Notes under the pieces: model-generated
What the model saw: only the letters and a program-made list of their open reading frames with translations
Databases searched by the model: none
What the model was told of the DNA's origin: nothing
Translations under genes and position numbers: made by a program
In this document: positions 9,389-19,600 of the stretch, piece by piece
Layout of the letters: every line of letters begins with the position of its first letter
How positions within the stretch are numbered: the first letter of the stretch is position 1
Origin: Hyaloraphidium curvatum
Lineage: Eukaryota > Monoblepharomycota > Hyaloraphidiomycetes > Hyaloraphidiales > Hyaloraphidiaceae
Assembly: GCA_025558095.1 (NCBI GenBank)
Contig: JAIVFI010000006.1
Span: forward strand, 124,001 to 188,000
Direction: 5' to 3'
DNA: 64,000 bases

Positions 9389-10924
9389 TCAGACCAGGGC
9401 AAAGAATCTCCACTTTGCCCCCTCGAACCGCAGCCACACAACAAAGAAGAGGCTTCCCATTGTCACGGCGAACCCGTAGATGCACATTGGCCACCAGTTC
9501 GTGGACAGTCGCTCTCCGTTGGGGCCAAACACGGTGTTGCTGTCGATCAGCGCCCCTCCGATGGGCGCACCGGCGAGCGTGCCGATAACGAAAGACGTGT
9601 AGACCATCCCCATCTTTCCTCCCAAGTTGTCGTTCCCGAGCACCTTGGCGATGCAGACCGGGTACAGGGATACGAATCCGCCCGTCATGAGCCCGTAGCT
9701 GATCGCAAAGGCGATGAGGGATCCGAACGACCTCGAGACGGGCAGGCAGAGGAAGAGCACCGCGCAGAGGACCTGCGAAACGGTCCACATGTTCAGCGGA
9801 CCGGTGTAGTCGCTGACGAGGGGGAGCAGAAAGCGGCCGACGGTCGAGCCGACGCTCATCATCGACGATGCCAGCGCCGCCTGCGAGCCGTTGAGGCCTA
9901 TGCTCGCGCCGAACTGGGCAAGAAAGATGTAGGGCAGGTAGAAGGCGAAGCACTGCAACAGGCCCATCGCCCAAAACGCATTGAACTGACGGCCTTTGAA
10001 GTAGCTCGGGTCAAAGAACGAGGTCAACTTGAACCGCACGTTTGGGTTTGGCTTCACGTTGAACGGTCGGACGAACCAGCCCGCAGCCATCCCGATGACA
10101 CCCGAAACCGCGCCGTTGATCCTCAGAGCATTGGCCCAGCCGAGCGAGGACAGCACGGCCTGCGTGTAGTTGGCCGCAACGAAGCCTCCGACTCCGGAGC
10201 CCATGATCGCAACGCCGACGCCGAGGCCTCGCCGTTTCACGAACCAGCCCGGTATGCCAGCCTGTGCCGGGAGGTACATGCCGGCCCACGCAACGCCGAC
10301 CATGAACCCCTGGGTGATATAGAGCACCCAAAGCGCGCTGGCGAACGAGGCAAGCATGTACGAGACGAGGAGAAGAAAGGAACCCCCCATTGCGACCGGG
10401 CGGAATCCATACTTGTTCATGAAGACCGACATGATCGGCCCGAACATGCCCCAGACGGCGCTCGCAATCGCCCCGATGAACGAGACGGCAAACGAAGAGC
10501 TGCCGGGAAAGGTGTCCGACAGAACAAAGTATCTCTGGTAAACCCCTATGGAATCGCGCAGCCCGATGGAGGAGAACGCGAGACAGAAGCCAGCAAAGAC
10601 GACAGTCCAAGCCTCGAGGCCACCATCGGGCGGCTTGGGTGGTTGCGGCGCCGAGGAGGCTTCCAAGTCCTTCGGGATCCCGACGCCGGTGTCGTCCTCG
10701 ATGACCAGAGCTTCGAGAGGATCCTTTGTGCCGCCCGTGCCCGAGGCTTTCGCAACGCCCACGCCGGTGTCGTCCTCTATGAGCAGGGTTTCAGGCGGCT
10801 CCTTCGATTTCGCCGCGTCCGAGTCCCGGGTCGTGTGCTCTTCCCGCGTCACGGTATCCCTGCCATCGTTCGAAAAGTCGCCGTCCAACGTGTCCGCCGC
10901 CGTTTTCGTCGGCGATTCTGCCAT
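9389..10924 (-). CDS. Monocarboxylate-transporter-type major facilitator (MCT/SLC16-like)
   Basis: An intronless 511-aa protein from ATG 10924. A hydrophilic N-terminal region of about 95 residues is followed by PDGGLEAWTVVFAGF, the [D/E]GG..W signature at helix 1 of fungal MCT-like transporters. Twelve hydrophobic segments follow, with the central loop around KPNPNVRFKLTSFFDP. The N-terminal cytosolic tail contains a duplicated IEDDTGVG motif. Proteins of this group carry carboxylates, riboflavin or other small organic ions across the plasma membrane, and the substrate cannot be inferred here. It lies between the ADH and an acetyltransferase, all on the minus strand, with no evidence of cotranscription. 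Confidence 0.85.
   Translation of the reverse strand: MAESPTKTAADTLDGDFSNDGRDTVTREEHTTRDSDAAKSKEPPETLLIEDDTGVGVAKASGTGGTKDPLEALVIEDDTGVGIPKDLEASSAPQPPKPPDGGLEAWTVVFAGFCLAFSSIGLRDSIGVYQRYFVLSDTFPGSSSFAVSFIGAIASAVWGMFGPIMSVFMNKYGFRPVAMGGSFLLLVSYMLASFASALWVLYITQGFMVGVAWAGMYLPAQAGIPGWFVKRRGLGVGVAIMGSGVGGFVAANYTQAVLSSLGWANALRINGAVSGVIGMAAGWFVRPFNVKPNPNVRFKLTSFFDPSYFKGRQFNAFWAMGLLQCFAFYLPYIFLAQFGASIGLNGSQAALASSMMSVGSTVGRFLLPLVSDYTGPLNMWTVSQVLCAVLFLCLPVSRSFGSLIAFAISYGLMTGGFVSLYPVCIAKVLGNDNLGGKMGMVYTSFVIGTLAGAPIGGALIDSNTVFGPNGERLSTNWWPMCIYGFAVTMGSLFFVVWLRFEGAKWRFFALV
10682..10786 (-). repeat. Internal duplication encoding IEDDTGVG in the transporter N-terminus
   Basis: Bases 10682-10707 and 10760-10786 both read [AC]CGCCGGTGTCGTCCTC on the plus strand and encode L[LV]IEDDTGVG[VI] on the minus strand. 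The units are 78 bp apart, so spacing is in frame. Confidence 0.6.
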
Positions 10925-11055
10925 GGCTGTGGCGTTCGCCGTTGTGGGAGGCAGAGCGGGGGCGGAATTGGACGAGGCGCAAAACCCGGACGAACCACGA
11001 ATCTTCAGAAGCGATTCGTCCGCGACAAAGGTCGCGTAGTGATCGCTACAAGAGA

Positions 11056-12129
11056 TCAAGTGCCCTCGTCGCCTCCCGCTGCATCCCACACGTGATTGCT
11101 TGGCACTGCGCCCCAGAACACATTCTCGAAGTGTTCCTCCCAACCCATCCTCGCGTAGAGGCCCCTTGCCTTTGCAGCCGCCGAAAGAACGAGGTTGCTG
11201 GCTCCCAATTCACGGGCCAGCGTGATAGCGTGCCCAAGGAGCAGGGTACCCAGGCCCCCCGATCGGGCTTCAGGGGCAACGGTGAGATCCGCAAGTTGAG
11301 CGACGCTGGAGCTTCGCGGGAAGAAAAGGGAGAAGCAAGCTACTGCCTGACCATCGGCAGCTTGCAGTAAGTAGTGTCGCCATCCAAGGTGGGAGCCATT
11401 TTCCCACGGGCAAAGGTGCAAGCTCTTTGTCCAATGTACTGCAAGCTCCGGCGTTGCTCCGTCGTGCGTTCGTCCCCGGCAATAGATATCGCACCATGTC
11501 CCAAACAGGCTAGGGTCGCGGATAATGACAATGCGCATCCCCGCACGCAGTTCCGGGGCAGGCGCGTCGGAGGGCGACAAAGGCCGAAGCATCGCGTGCT
11601 CAGTCACAAGATAAGAGTACCGCGGCGGTGGGCTCGCATCATTGGAAGGTACGAAACCTCCGGAAGCAGCTTGTTCGAGGAACCAGGTCCACGCGTCGAG
11701 GTTCACCACCGCTCCGCTCGCGAGGTCCACAGGAAACATCCACAAGATGGCAATAAGCCCATTCCCCGCAATCTCGTACAGATGTTTGACGAGCAGAGAG
11801 AGAAGCGGGGACGACGGCACCGTCCCCGTGCGCGGTTCCCCATCTTCCCGCAGCGCCGTCAGGAGCGGCAAGAGCCGGCCCCACGCGAATCCCGACATCC
11901 CCGACGAGTACACGTAGACGGGGTCAGAAACTGAATGAAAGCGCCACCAGATTGGCTTTTCGTGAGCTCTCGCGTAGTCGTCATCCTCGGCGCGGACTTC
12001 GGTGACGACCGGCGCTTCCGCTGGGCCCGTCACCTCGAGCACCCGCGCCTGCGAAGCTCGCAGGTGGTGCCAGGGCACCGAGCGCATCTCAGCTACGAGA
12101 TTGTTCGCTATTGAGGCAGCGTCGCTCAT
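11056..12129 (-). CDS. GNAT-family N-acetyltransferase with large N-terminal region
   Basis: A single-exon 357-aa protein from ATG 12129 to TGA 11056. The C-terminal third has the GNAT fold: VACFSLFF, then LADLTVAPEARSGGLGTLLLGHA (the [RQ]xxGxG/A acetyl-CoA binding loop), then SNLVLSAAAKARGLYARMGW. The N-terminal 230 residues do not match a domain I know, though strand-rich stretches (YVYSSGMSGFAWGRLLP, LIAILWMFPVDL) suggest a second, degenerate GNAT-like half. Acceptor substrate is unknown. The gene starts 107 bp past the stop of PSO2 on the same strand. Confidence 0.75.
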   Translation of the reverse strand: MSDAASIANNLVAEMRSVPWHHLRASQARVLEVTGPAEAPVVTEVRAEDDDYARAHEKPIWWRFHSVSDPVYVYSSGMSGFAWGRLLPLLTALREDGEPRTGTVPSSPLLSLLVKHLYEIAGNGLIAILWMFPVDLASGAVVNLDAWTWFLEQAASGGFVPSNDASPPPRYSYLVTEHAMLRPLSPSDAPAPELRAGMRIVIIRDPSLFGTWCDIYCRGRTHDGATPELAVHWTKSLHLCPWENGSHLGWRHYLLQAADGQAVACFSLFFPRSSSVAQLADLTVAPEARSGGLGTLLLGHAITLARELGASNLVLSAAAKARGLYARMGWEEHFENVFWGAVPSNHVWDAAGGDEGT

Positions 12130-12235
12130 CGCGAAGAAACCGGAAACAGATCAAAGCGGGGTGGCAAGTGGGCACGGATCGTCGTCGGCTGCCCAATCAT
12201 CGATCATTGGAATCTCAAGTCAACACAATGTGGTT

Positions 12236-14862
12236 CTAGGTATCATCCGCATCCGGTGCTGGCGCGCTCTGCCGGAGCCTTGCCTGCTGCGCCGCTTCCT
12301 TGCCCCTCGAAACCCAACGATCGCACCATCCGGCCGCCTCGCGCCAACCCTCCTTCCCGCCTCCGACAGTGGGCACGCAGCGCCTCACCCCGCACCCAGC
12401 GGCGAGTCCGGTGACCAGCATCTCGAGCTCCGTGAAGCTGGAGTGCTCCGAGTAGGGCACGTCCACGATCGTCACGAGCTGGTGCGGCTGGTAGGGCCGG
12501 AGGTGGTGCAGTGAAAAGTTGCGATTGGGGGAGCCTCCCTGCGCCGAGTGCGGCATGCCGCGGCCTTTCGCGGTCCACGTCCATCCCGTCGGTCGGATGC
12601 CGACCACGCGGTCGAAGCGACCGCCCTTCTGCTTGACTTTGGCAAGGATCTCCAGCAGCGAATCCACGCGAACCTGTCCCATGCTGACCACGTGCACGGC
12701 AGCCTTGGTCGGATCGTTGGTGAGAAGAGCGGAAAGCGCCGCATCCTCTTGGCACTCGAGAAGTCCTCTTTTGGAACCGTCGGCAAAGATCAACGTCGAG
12801 AGCGAAGTTGCGAGAGCCTTGTAGAGCCGCTCCTTGCCGATCTGGTAGGAGCCGCACACCACGAGCGTCGTCGAAGGTCTCGGGGCCGCAGGTCGCGCAG
12901 ATGGCAGAAAGCAAGACGCCAGCGTTCCTCTCTCCCGTTCCGGCTCTTCCGGAGCGGCCTTCTTCGCCTTTGGAACGGTTCGAACTGACGTGAACCAGCC
13001 CAACAAGCCACCGATGACGCCCTTGCCGCTGCGGTTAGCGGCACCGCGGCCCTGAATCGTCTCCCGACGGAGGCGGCCCAACTCCTCCCTCACGACCTCC
13101 TTCACGCCTCCGCCATCGGACGCCACTCCGCGCCGGATGAGCTCGCAGACGGTCTCGATAACCCGCTCCTGTGCGGGAAAGCGGTGATCCGGCTTCGCGT
13201 ACGTCGTGTCCAGAAACAGAACGTCCAGGGGGTGCGGGAGCAGCAGGAAGGGATGCGCGAGCATTGCAGGTGTCGCCCGGAAATCGCCGGTGTGCAGGTA
13301 GGAGCGTGTCGTCGGGCCAGGGTGCTGCACGTGGAAAAGGACGAGAACTGAGCCAGGGCAGCTGGGAAGGAAGGTACGTCAAGGGGAGTCGCGAGCTGGG
13401 GAAGAACCGAGACCTACTGGTTCGCGTCGATGGTCTGAACGCGCACCATGCTCCGAGGCCCGTCAGGAACCATGAGCTCGCCTTCGAACGGCAGAGTCAC
13501 CAGCTTTTCCTCGGGCACCTTCAGCTGCTTCATGCAGAGGTTCTTCGTCACCGAGGAACAGTAGATCGGCGCCCTTTTCCCGTTTTTTGTCAGCCCCCCG
13601 AAATGGTCTGCGTGGTAGTGGGTCAGGAAGTAACCTGTTGCCCACTCGACTTCCCCATATCCAAAAGCGTCCACGAGGAAACCCGTACCCGGAACCTTCT
13701 TGTGGAACGGCGGCGGCCTCTTCGGCCCCCCGGCGGAGCCCCACGGCGTCCATCGGCTTTCCGGTAAGGGCTCTGGCACTTCTTCCGCCGCTTCCGCATC
13801 ACCAAGTCCGAAAAACGTCATCAAAGACCGCTGCTGAGGAGGCCCGTTGCTCGGTCTAGCGTCCGCAACAGATTTGTCCTCGATCTTCTCAGCCTCGGGA
13901 GTGGATGACAACGAGATCGCCCCGCCATTGCTGCCACGGCGTCGCTTCAGAGAGGGTCCGGCTTCCGCCTGGCTCCCACGGTCGAGGCAACGGTTGACGT
14001 GCGACTCCGCAACCAAAGGCTTCATCTGCTGCAATGATGCCGAGCACACAGGGCACTGCTGCTCGGCGTCGGCGGGACTCCGGTTTGGTGTACTATCGAG
14101 AGCCTCCAAAACGCGCGGATCCGTTGCAGCAGGAGTCGTCCCGACGATTTGCCGCTCAAGGTCGTCCAAATCCGCGGGATCGAACTCCAAATCATCGAAT
14201 TCGCAATTGTCCACGCCTCCGATCCCAGCCTCGCGGTATGCGTTTTCGTCCACATCTTGGTCAAAGAAGCCTTCGGGCACGAAGTCTTCGTCCGGAGGTG
14301 GCTCCCAAGGCTCCGCAAATAGGTCCTCATCGCCTTCCGGGCATGGCGGCGGTTCAACTGCTTCGTCTGGAAAGGCGTCGTCCAGAGGAAAGTTTTCGAC
14401 TACCGACCCGCGCTGCTCGAAGTCGTCCACCGCGGTTCGGGCACCGAAGCTGACCGGCAGGGGAAGCGACGCCGCCGCGCTCATTGCTGGAGATGCGGAG
14501 AGATCCGGGTCCGATAGCAGGTCCACGACTTCGTCTCGCGTCGGGCGCTCGGCGGAGAAAGTGTCGAACTTAATAGCACTGTCGCCGGGCTGGCCGGCAC
14601 CGCCCTCTCCCCCGTCCGGCGCGTCGTCCGAAGACAGGATCTCGACCGCCGTCCCGTTCCATCGCGTTCGCGGTGCCGATGGTGGCCGTTGCCCCGCGCT
14701 GGCAGAGAAGAAAGGTGGTCGCCTGGCTCTTTCCGCCTGCGGCCTGAGGAAAGCGTCCAGCGTTCCAGAGCCCTTCGAGACGCTCTCGGCCCCTTTTTTC
14801 TGCTGGGCCTTGCCGGCACCGGGCGTCTTTGAGGCAGCCCGCCCTCCCTTCGCGTTGACCAT
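12236..14862 (-). CDS. PSO2: DNA interstrand cross-link repair nuclease PSO2/SNM1
   Basis: Exons 14862-13418 and 13361-12236 flank a 56-nt intron and give 856 aa. The splice restores DANHCPGSVLVLF, the metallo-beta-lactamase motif after the active site. The N-terminal third is acidic and disordered and carries a short GTLDAFLRP stretch like a PCNA- or partner-binding motif. A UBZ4-type zinc finger follows (CPVCSASLQQMKP ... HVNRCLD), then the catalytic HYHADHFGGL, and YLHTGDFRATP and DTTYAKPDHRFP in the beta-CASP region, ending with VPYSEHSSFTELE. The enzyme is a nuclear 5' exonuclease needed after cross-linking damage. The frame is open upstream of 14862 but only from a GTG, so the first ATG was chosen. 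Confidence 0.92.
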
Positions 14863-14992
14863 CGTGCCCTGTTTCACATTGGGACGGAAGAACCTGTCAC
14901 CATCGCAGGCGTTTACAAGCACTCGTCAATTTCCTTCGGTCCAACAAAAATGCATTGATCCGTGCCTGTGGGACTAGGAGCTCTATAGCAAA

Positions 14993-16623
14993 TCATAGCC
15001 TCGACTTCCCCTTGTCGTCCTCCGCCGTGTCCACGTAGTCGGGATCGACATTCACGACCGCCTTCCCGTACGTCCGCCTCCGCGCGAGATCAACGAGGCC
15101 CTTCGGGATCTCCTCCAGGCCCTTGTACACGCTCGGATAGATGACGGGCCGCGACGACGTCTCCTGGAACACCTTGAAAATCCCAGTCCATTGCCCAGGC
15201 ACGACGGACGGGTCCTGTCGCGCGTTCTCGCCCGCCCGGACGCCGATAACCGAGACCTGCTTCACGAGGATCCGATTCGTCCTGCGAATGACGTTGTGAG
15301 AAAGATTTCCACAGCGGAGTGACGCAACACGCACGGCACTCTTTCCGGGTCGACAGAGGCGTCGCGGGCAACAAAGCCAATGAGCAAGATGCGGGCTCCA
15401 AAGGCGCAGCAACGCAGGCTGTCGTTGACCAAGGCCACCGGGTCGTAGATGAGGTCCGCGCCGATCTTCATCGCCGACCGTCCTTTCTGCTTGGCGATCT
15501 TGTTGACCTCCTCCCACCACTTGTCCTTCGTGTAGTCGATGGCGTAGTCCGCACCCTCTTTCAGGCAAAGCTCCCGCTTGGCGGGAGTGGAAGCCGTCGC
15601 GATGACTGTCGATCCGAAGTACTTGGCGACATGGATTGCCGAGAGTCCCACGCCTTGACAGGATGTCGGTCACAAATCGGCAGCGAAACATGAAAGGAAG
15701 CTAAACTGACCTCCAGCAGCAGCATGAATTAGCACAATGTCGTCTTTGGTTCACCTCAGCAAGAGCAACGAAGGCGACGTGAAGAACAACATCCCCACCC
15801 TTTTTGATGTTTCCTCGGAGCACAAGTCCGGCCCAGGCAGTCGAGTAGTTTGCCATAACGTTGACCGATTGCCTTAGCGTAAGCTGAGGTGGCAGCTTGA
15901 AGATCCGGTACTTTTGCACCTCGTCCACGGCGAAGACCGTCGACCAGCAACCAGCATGGTGCGCGGCTCCTCCAAAGACTGACATCCACAGAATCAGAGC
16001 CTTCTCCAGGAGCCGCCGTAAACAACCAACCGCGGTCTCCGACCCTCCAGACCTCCCCGTCGCCATCACGGCCTCCGTTCTTCTGCAGCTCCGACCCAAG
16101 CTCCTTCACAATTCCTGCCCATTCGCCACCCTGGCGGCAGGTCCGAGGTGAACGAAGGATCATGTACAAGAGCACAGAGGACATACGGGGGTGAACGGAA
16201 CCTTCGGACGATGCTGGTGCTTCCCTGTGGGAGACGGTCAAACTGAGCGTGCAATCGCGTACGTTGGGGAGCGATTGCACCTTGAACGACCAAAAATTCC
16301 GCATAGTTCAGCCCGACGAACTTCACGTCCACCAGAAGGCCCTTGGGGGGGCACACGGGGTCCGGCACCGATTCAATCTTCAGCGGCAGCAGAAGTGCCG
16401 GGTCCGTCGGAGCCCCGATGGGACTCTCATTGGACGACGCTCCAATCAGCGACGGGTGTGCCTTGACGTATTCGCGGACGACTACGGCCCTCATCGTATC
16501 TTTGGTCGGAGATGGGCGGGTAAACGCTGGGCCGCTCCCACTCGGCGGCCAAACAAGACCTTCGAAGACGATCGCAAGGAGGACAAGAGAAAGCAGTCTA
16601 TACATATCCAACATCATAGTCAT
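14993..16623 (-). CDS. Quinone-oxidoreductase-like MDR enzyme with hydrophobic N-terminus
   Basis: Seven exons: 16623-16281, 16224-16187, 16130-16031, 15978-15799, 15743-15711, 15653-15335 and 15281-14993. All introns are 52-57 nt and the join gives 433 aa. The core starts MRAVVVREYVKAHP and contains GLNYAEFLVVQGK, PGGEWAGIVKELG, WRVGDRVFGG, the NADPH-binding IHAAAGGVGLSAIHVAK, and PTNRILVKQVSVIGV, all typical of the zinc-free quinone oxidoreductase branch. Likely role: NADPH-dependent reduction of quinones or enones. From ATG 16623 a 43-residue extension includes a strongly hydrophobic stretch (LLSLVLLAIVFEGLVW), a possible signal anchor or import sequence. That ATG is only 11 bp past the chitin synthase stop. 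The alternative start is ATG 16494. Confidence 0.85.
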
Positions 16624-16634
16624 TACACAGTGAA

Positions 16635-19600
16635 TCAAAGCTCTCCGTTGATGATGGCCTCCACAGTCTGCCCGATGAACTGCTTCTTCGGGGCCATGTC
16701 CAGTCCGAAGACGACGGTGAGCTCCTCCCGGACCTTTTTCTTGGTGAGAGACTGCAGGTCGTGTGTAGACAGCAGCACCCTGATCTGATAGACGATCTCG
16801 TCGTCCGACGGCATGCCGCCGTCCGTGACCGGGGTCGGCTGGATCGGGGGCGGAGCAACGGTCGGCAGAGCTGCAGCGACAGCCCGCAAGTCCATGGCCT
16901 GCATGGGATCCGGCATCACCATGCCCATGCCCGGCACCACGGCGCCATTGGGCATCATGACCATCTCGGGCAGGGGAGCGAGAGGCTGGCCCTGGCCGCG
17001 CATGATCTCCGAGTAGGTGACGGGGTATCCGCCGACGGGGATGATCGCCGGTGATCCGTAGTTGTTGCTCCCCGAAGCCACCGATCCCGACACGTTGGAG
17101 CCCGCGTAGTTGGATCCGGCGACCGAGAAGCGCGCGTTGGTCTCCGCCACGGAAGCAGGTCGCGTCATGGCAGGCGCTGGGGAGGCGAACGACAGCCTGT
17201 TGCTTCGAGGGTCCTGCAGGACACCGCTCGCAGGCCTGGTGACCGCGTCCTGCTCCGCAGGCGAGAGCATCGCGCTCTTCTGCGTCGGCGTCTGTGCCGG
17301 CACCTGCTTGGTGATGTCCTGCACGTACTTCTCCCAGGTGCACGTGGGGACCACCGCGGGATCGAACGAATCCGTGTCGGCGACGTGGACCTCCTTGCCG
17401 TTGGAGCCAGCCACGCGGCGAGTGTTGCCCCACGAAAAGTCGTCAAAGTGCCAGAAGGAGTAGAGGGGAAGGAAGAGGTTGAAGAAAGGCATGGCAACGA
17501 TCGAGATGAGCATCCAGCCGATGTGCTCGAACTTGCGCTTGATGATGAAGATGATCATCTGCAGACCGTACGCGACCGCCAGCATGATGAGGGACAGCGT
17601 CGGGGCGGTCTGCTGCTGGATCGACGCGTAGATGAGGTAGCAGAGGTAGGCGACTGCAGCCGGCATCGTCAGGGTCGCGAAGAGATCCAAGGCGACGACG
17701 AAGCGCATGGAGAAGCAGAGGAAGCCGCAGAGTTGGCCTACGAGGAGAAGCTCGTACCTGGGAAGTTCGGTGAGAATCGGACGATGTTTGACGGAACGAC
17801 GGACTCACTGGTTGTGAATCGTGCTGTTGATCCAGCGCCGCCGCTGCGAAAGGAGAACCTCGATCTTGTCCGGCACGACGGTCATGCAGTGGGCGTCGGG
17901 GGTGAACTTGTTGCGGAAGTCCGGGAAGTGCTTCAGCATGAGCGTCGTCAGGTAGCGGTCTTCTCCGAGGGAGAGCAGGTTCTTCTTGTGCAGCGTGTCG
18001 ACCTTGCACACCGAGTACTCCTCGAGGAGCTCCGACGCGATAAGCAGCGGCTTAGCCTTCGCCGTCGTCCGAATGCGGTACATGCTGAAGCAACCGGGGA
18101 GGCAGGTGACGTTTCCGAAGAGCGATTCGAAGGCCTTGGCAAGGTGGTGCGAGATGTAGTACTCGTAGACCTGCAGCAAATCGGTCAAGACCCAGCCCAT
18201 TAGCCTCCAAGCCGTTGAAACCCACCTGCATCATCGTGACCAAGGACGACTTCTCGTTCGCGATTCGGGTCTCGCCGCAGATGCCCATGACCTGGGTGTC
18301 GTGCATCATGCACGAGACGAGCCGGTTCAGCGAGTCGCCCATGACCTCGGTGTCGGCGTCGACCATGAGGACGAATTCGTAGGCCCACGGGTCGACGCCG
18401 ATGTTGACCTGGATCTGGCGGTAGATCTCGAGCTCCATGGGGGTCATCGAGGTGCGGTGGTGGACCTTGTTGAGGAACCGCATGAGCACCATCTGCGAGT
18501 CGCGCTTGCCGCGGTTGCCCGGCCGGTTGGTCTCGGTCTCCAGCCCGCACTTGACGACGACCACGAAGGGGATGCTGCGCGCCTGCACCGAGTAGAAGCC
18601 GCTGTAGACCCGGGCCTTGTTGTGCTGCTTGCTGCCCTCGCCGATCGCGACGTAGTCGAGCGCGGGGTGCTCGTCCTCGACGGCGTGCATGTCGACGCCA
18701 AAGATCTGGAGCACGATCTCCGGGGTCGACTTCTCGTTGCCGCTGCCCCGGATCATGCCGTCCGCCACGACGAAGAGAAGTTTCCTGTCGTCGACGTACG
18801 AGAGCAGGGCCAGCGAATCGATGGTCTTGCGGAGCGACTCCTCGCCCTCGGTGTAGCAGGGAACCATGCAGATGGTGTACTTGTCCAGGTCCTCGGGGAT
18901 CCGCTTGGACGAGAGCTGCATCGCGGCGAGGAACCGGACCACCATGATGGACACCAGCACGGCAGCGACGCCGTAGGTGATCCACACCGAGACGGCGCAC
19001 TGGACCTGGTTCCGGCGGTCGACGACGCCCATGAAGTAGGCCTTTTCCAGGCAGGGCATGGCGTTGCGCAGGCTGCTGGCCCAGACCGAGGCGTCGCGGC
19101 CCTTGTAGTTCTCAAAGATCGCCATGGTGGCCGGCCCGAACCAGGCCTCCTCCGCGTTCAGGATCATGGTGATGTCGTAGATGCGGTCGTTGACGATCAT
19201 CCACGCGTCCCTGTCCGTGTTGTGCGTCTGCACCTGCGAGAGCTGGAACGCAAGCGGTCCGATCAGGCGGATGGGGATCTGGCCGTACTTGATCTTGCGG
19301 GCGACGGTCGCCGTGTCGTGGCAGTAGCCGGGGATCCTGGGCTTGATGGCGCAGCGGGCGTTGACCTCGTCCGTGTAGTTCTGCTGCCTCCTGACCAGGG
19401 CCCGCCTCGAGCTCGGGGCTGTGCACTCCTCCGGCGGAGACAGGTCGGCCGGGTTGTAGCGCGGGAAGTACTTGGAGACATCCTGGCCCTTGTACTGGAA
19501 GTACGTGTTCTGCAGGTCCAGGTCGTTGTCGTTGCCGGTGGTGTGGTAGAACTCGGACATGTCGTAGACGTAGCCGTTCCACGACATCCACAGGTCGTGC

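Noticed and set aside
9194..11095. A 633-codon open frame on the plus strand opposite the transporter
   Set aside because: It is the mirror of a real, highly GC-biased gene: charged, low-complexity product without domains. Similar shadows lie opposite copy A (4872-6458), chitin synthase (18301-20412) and SIN3 (42614-44311).
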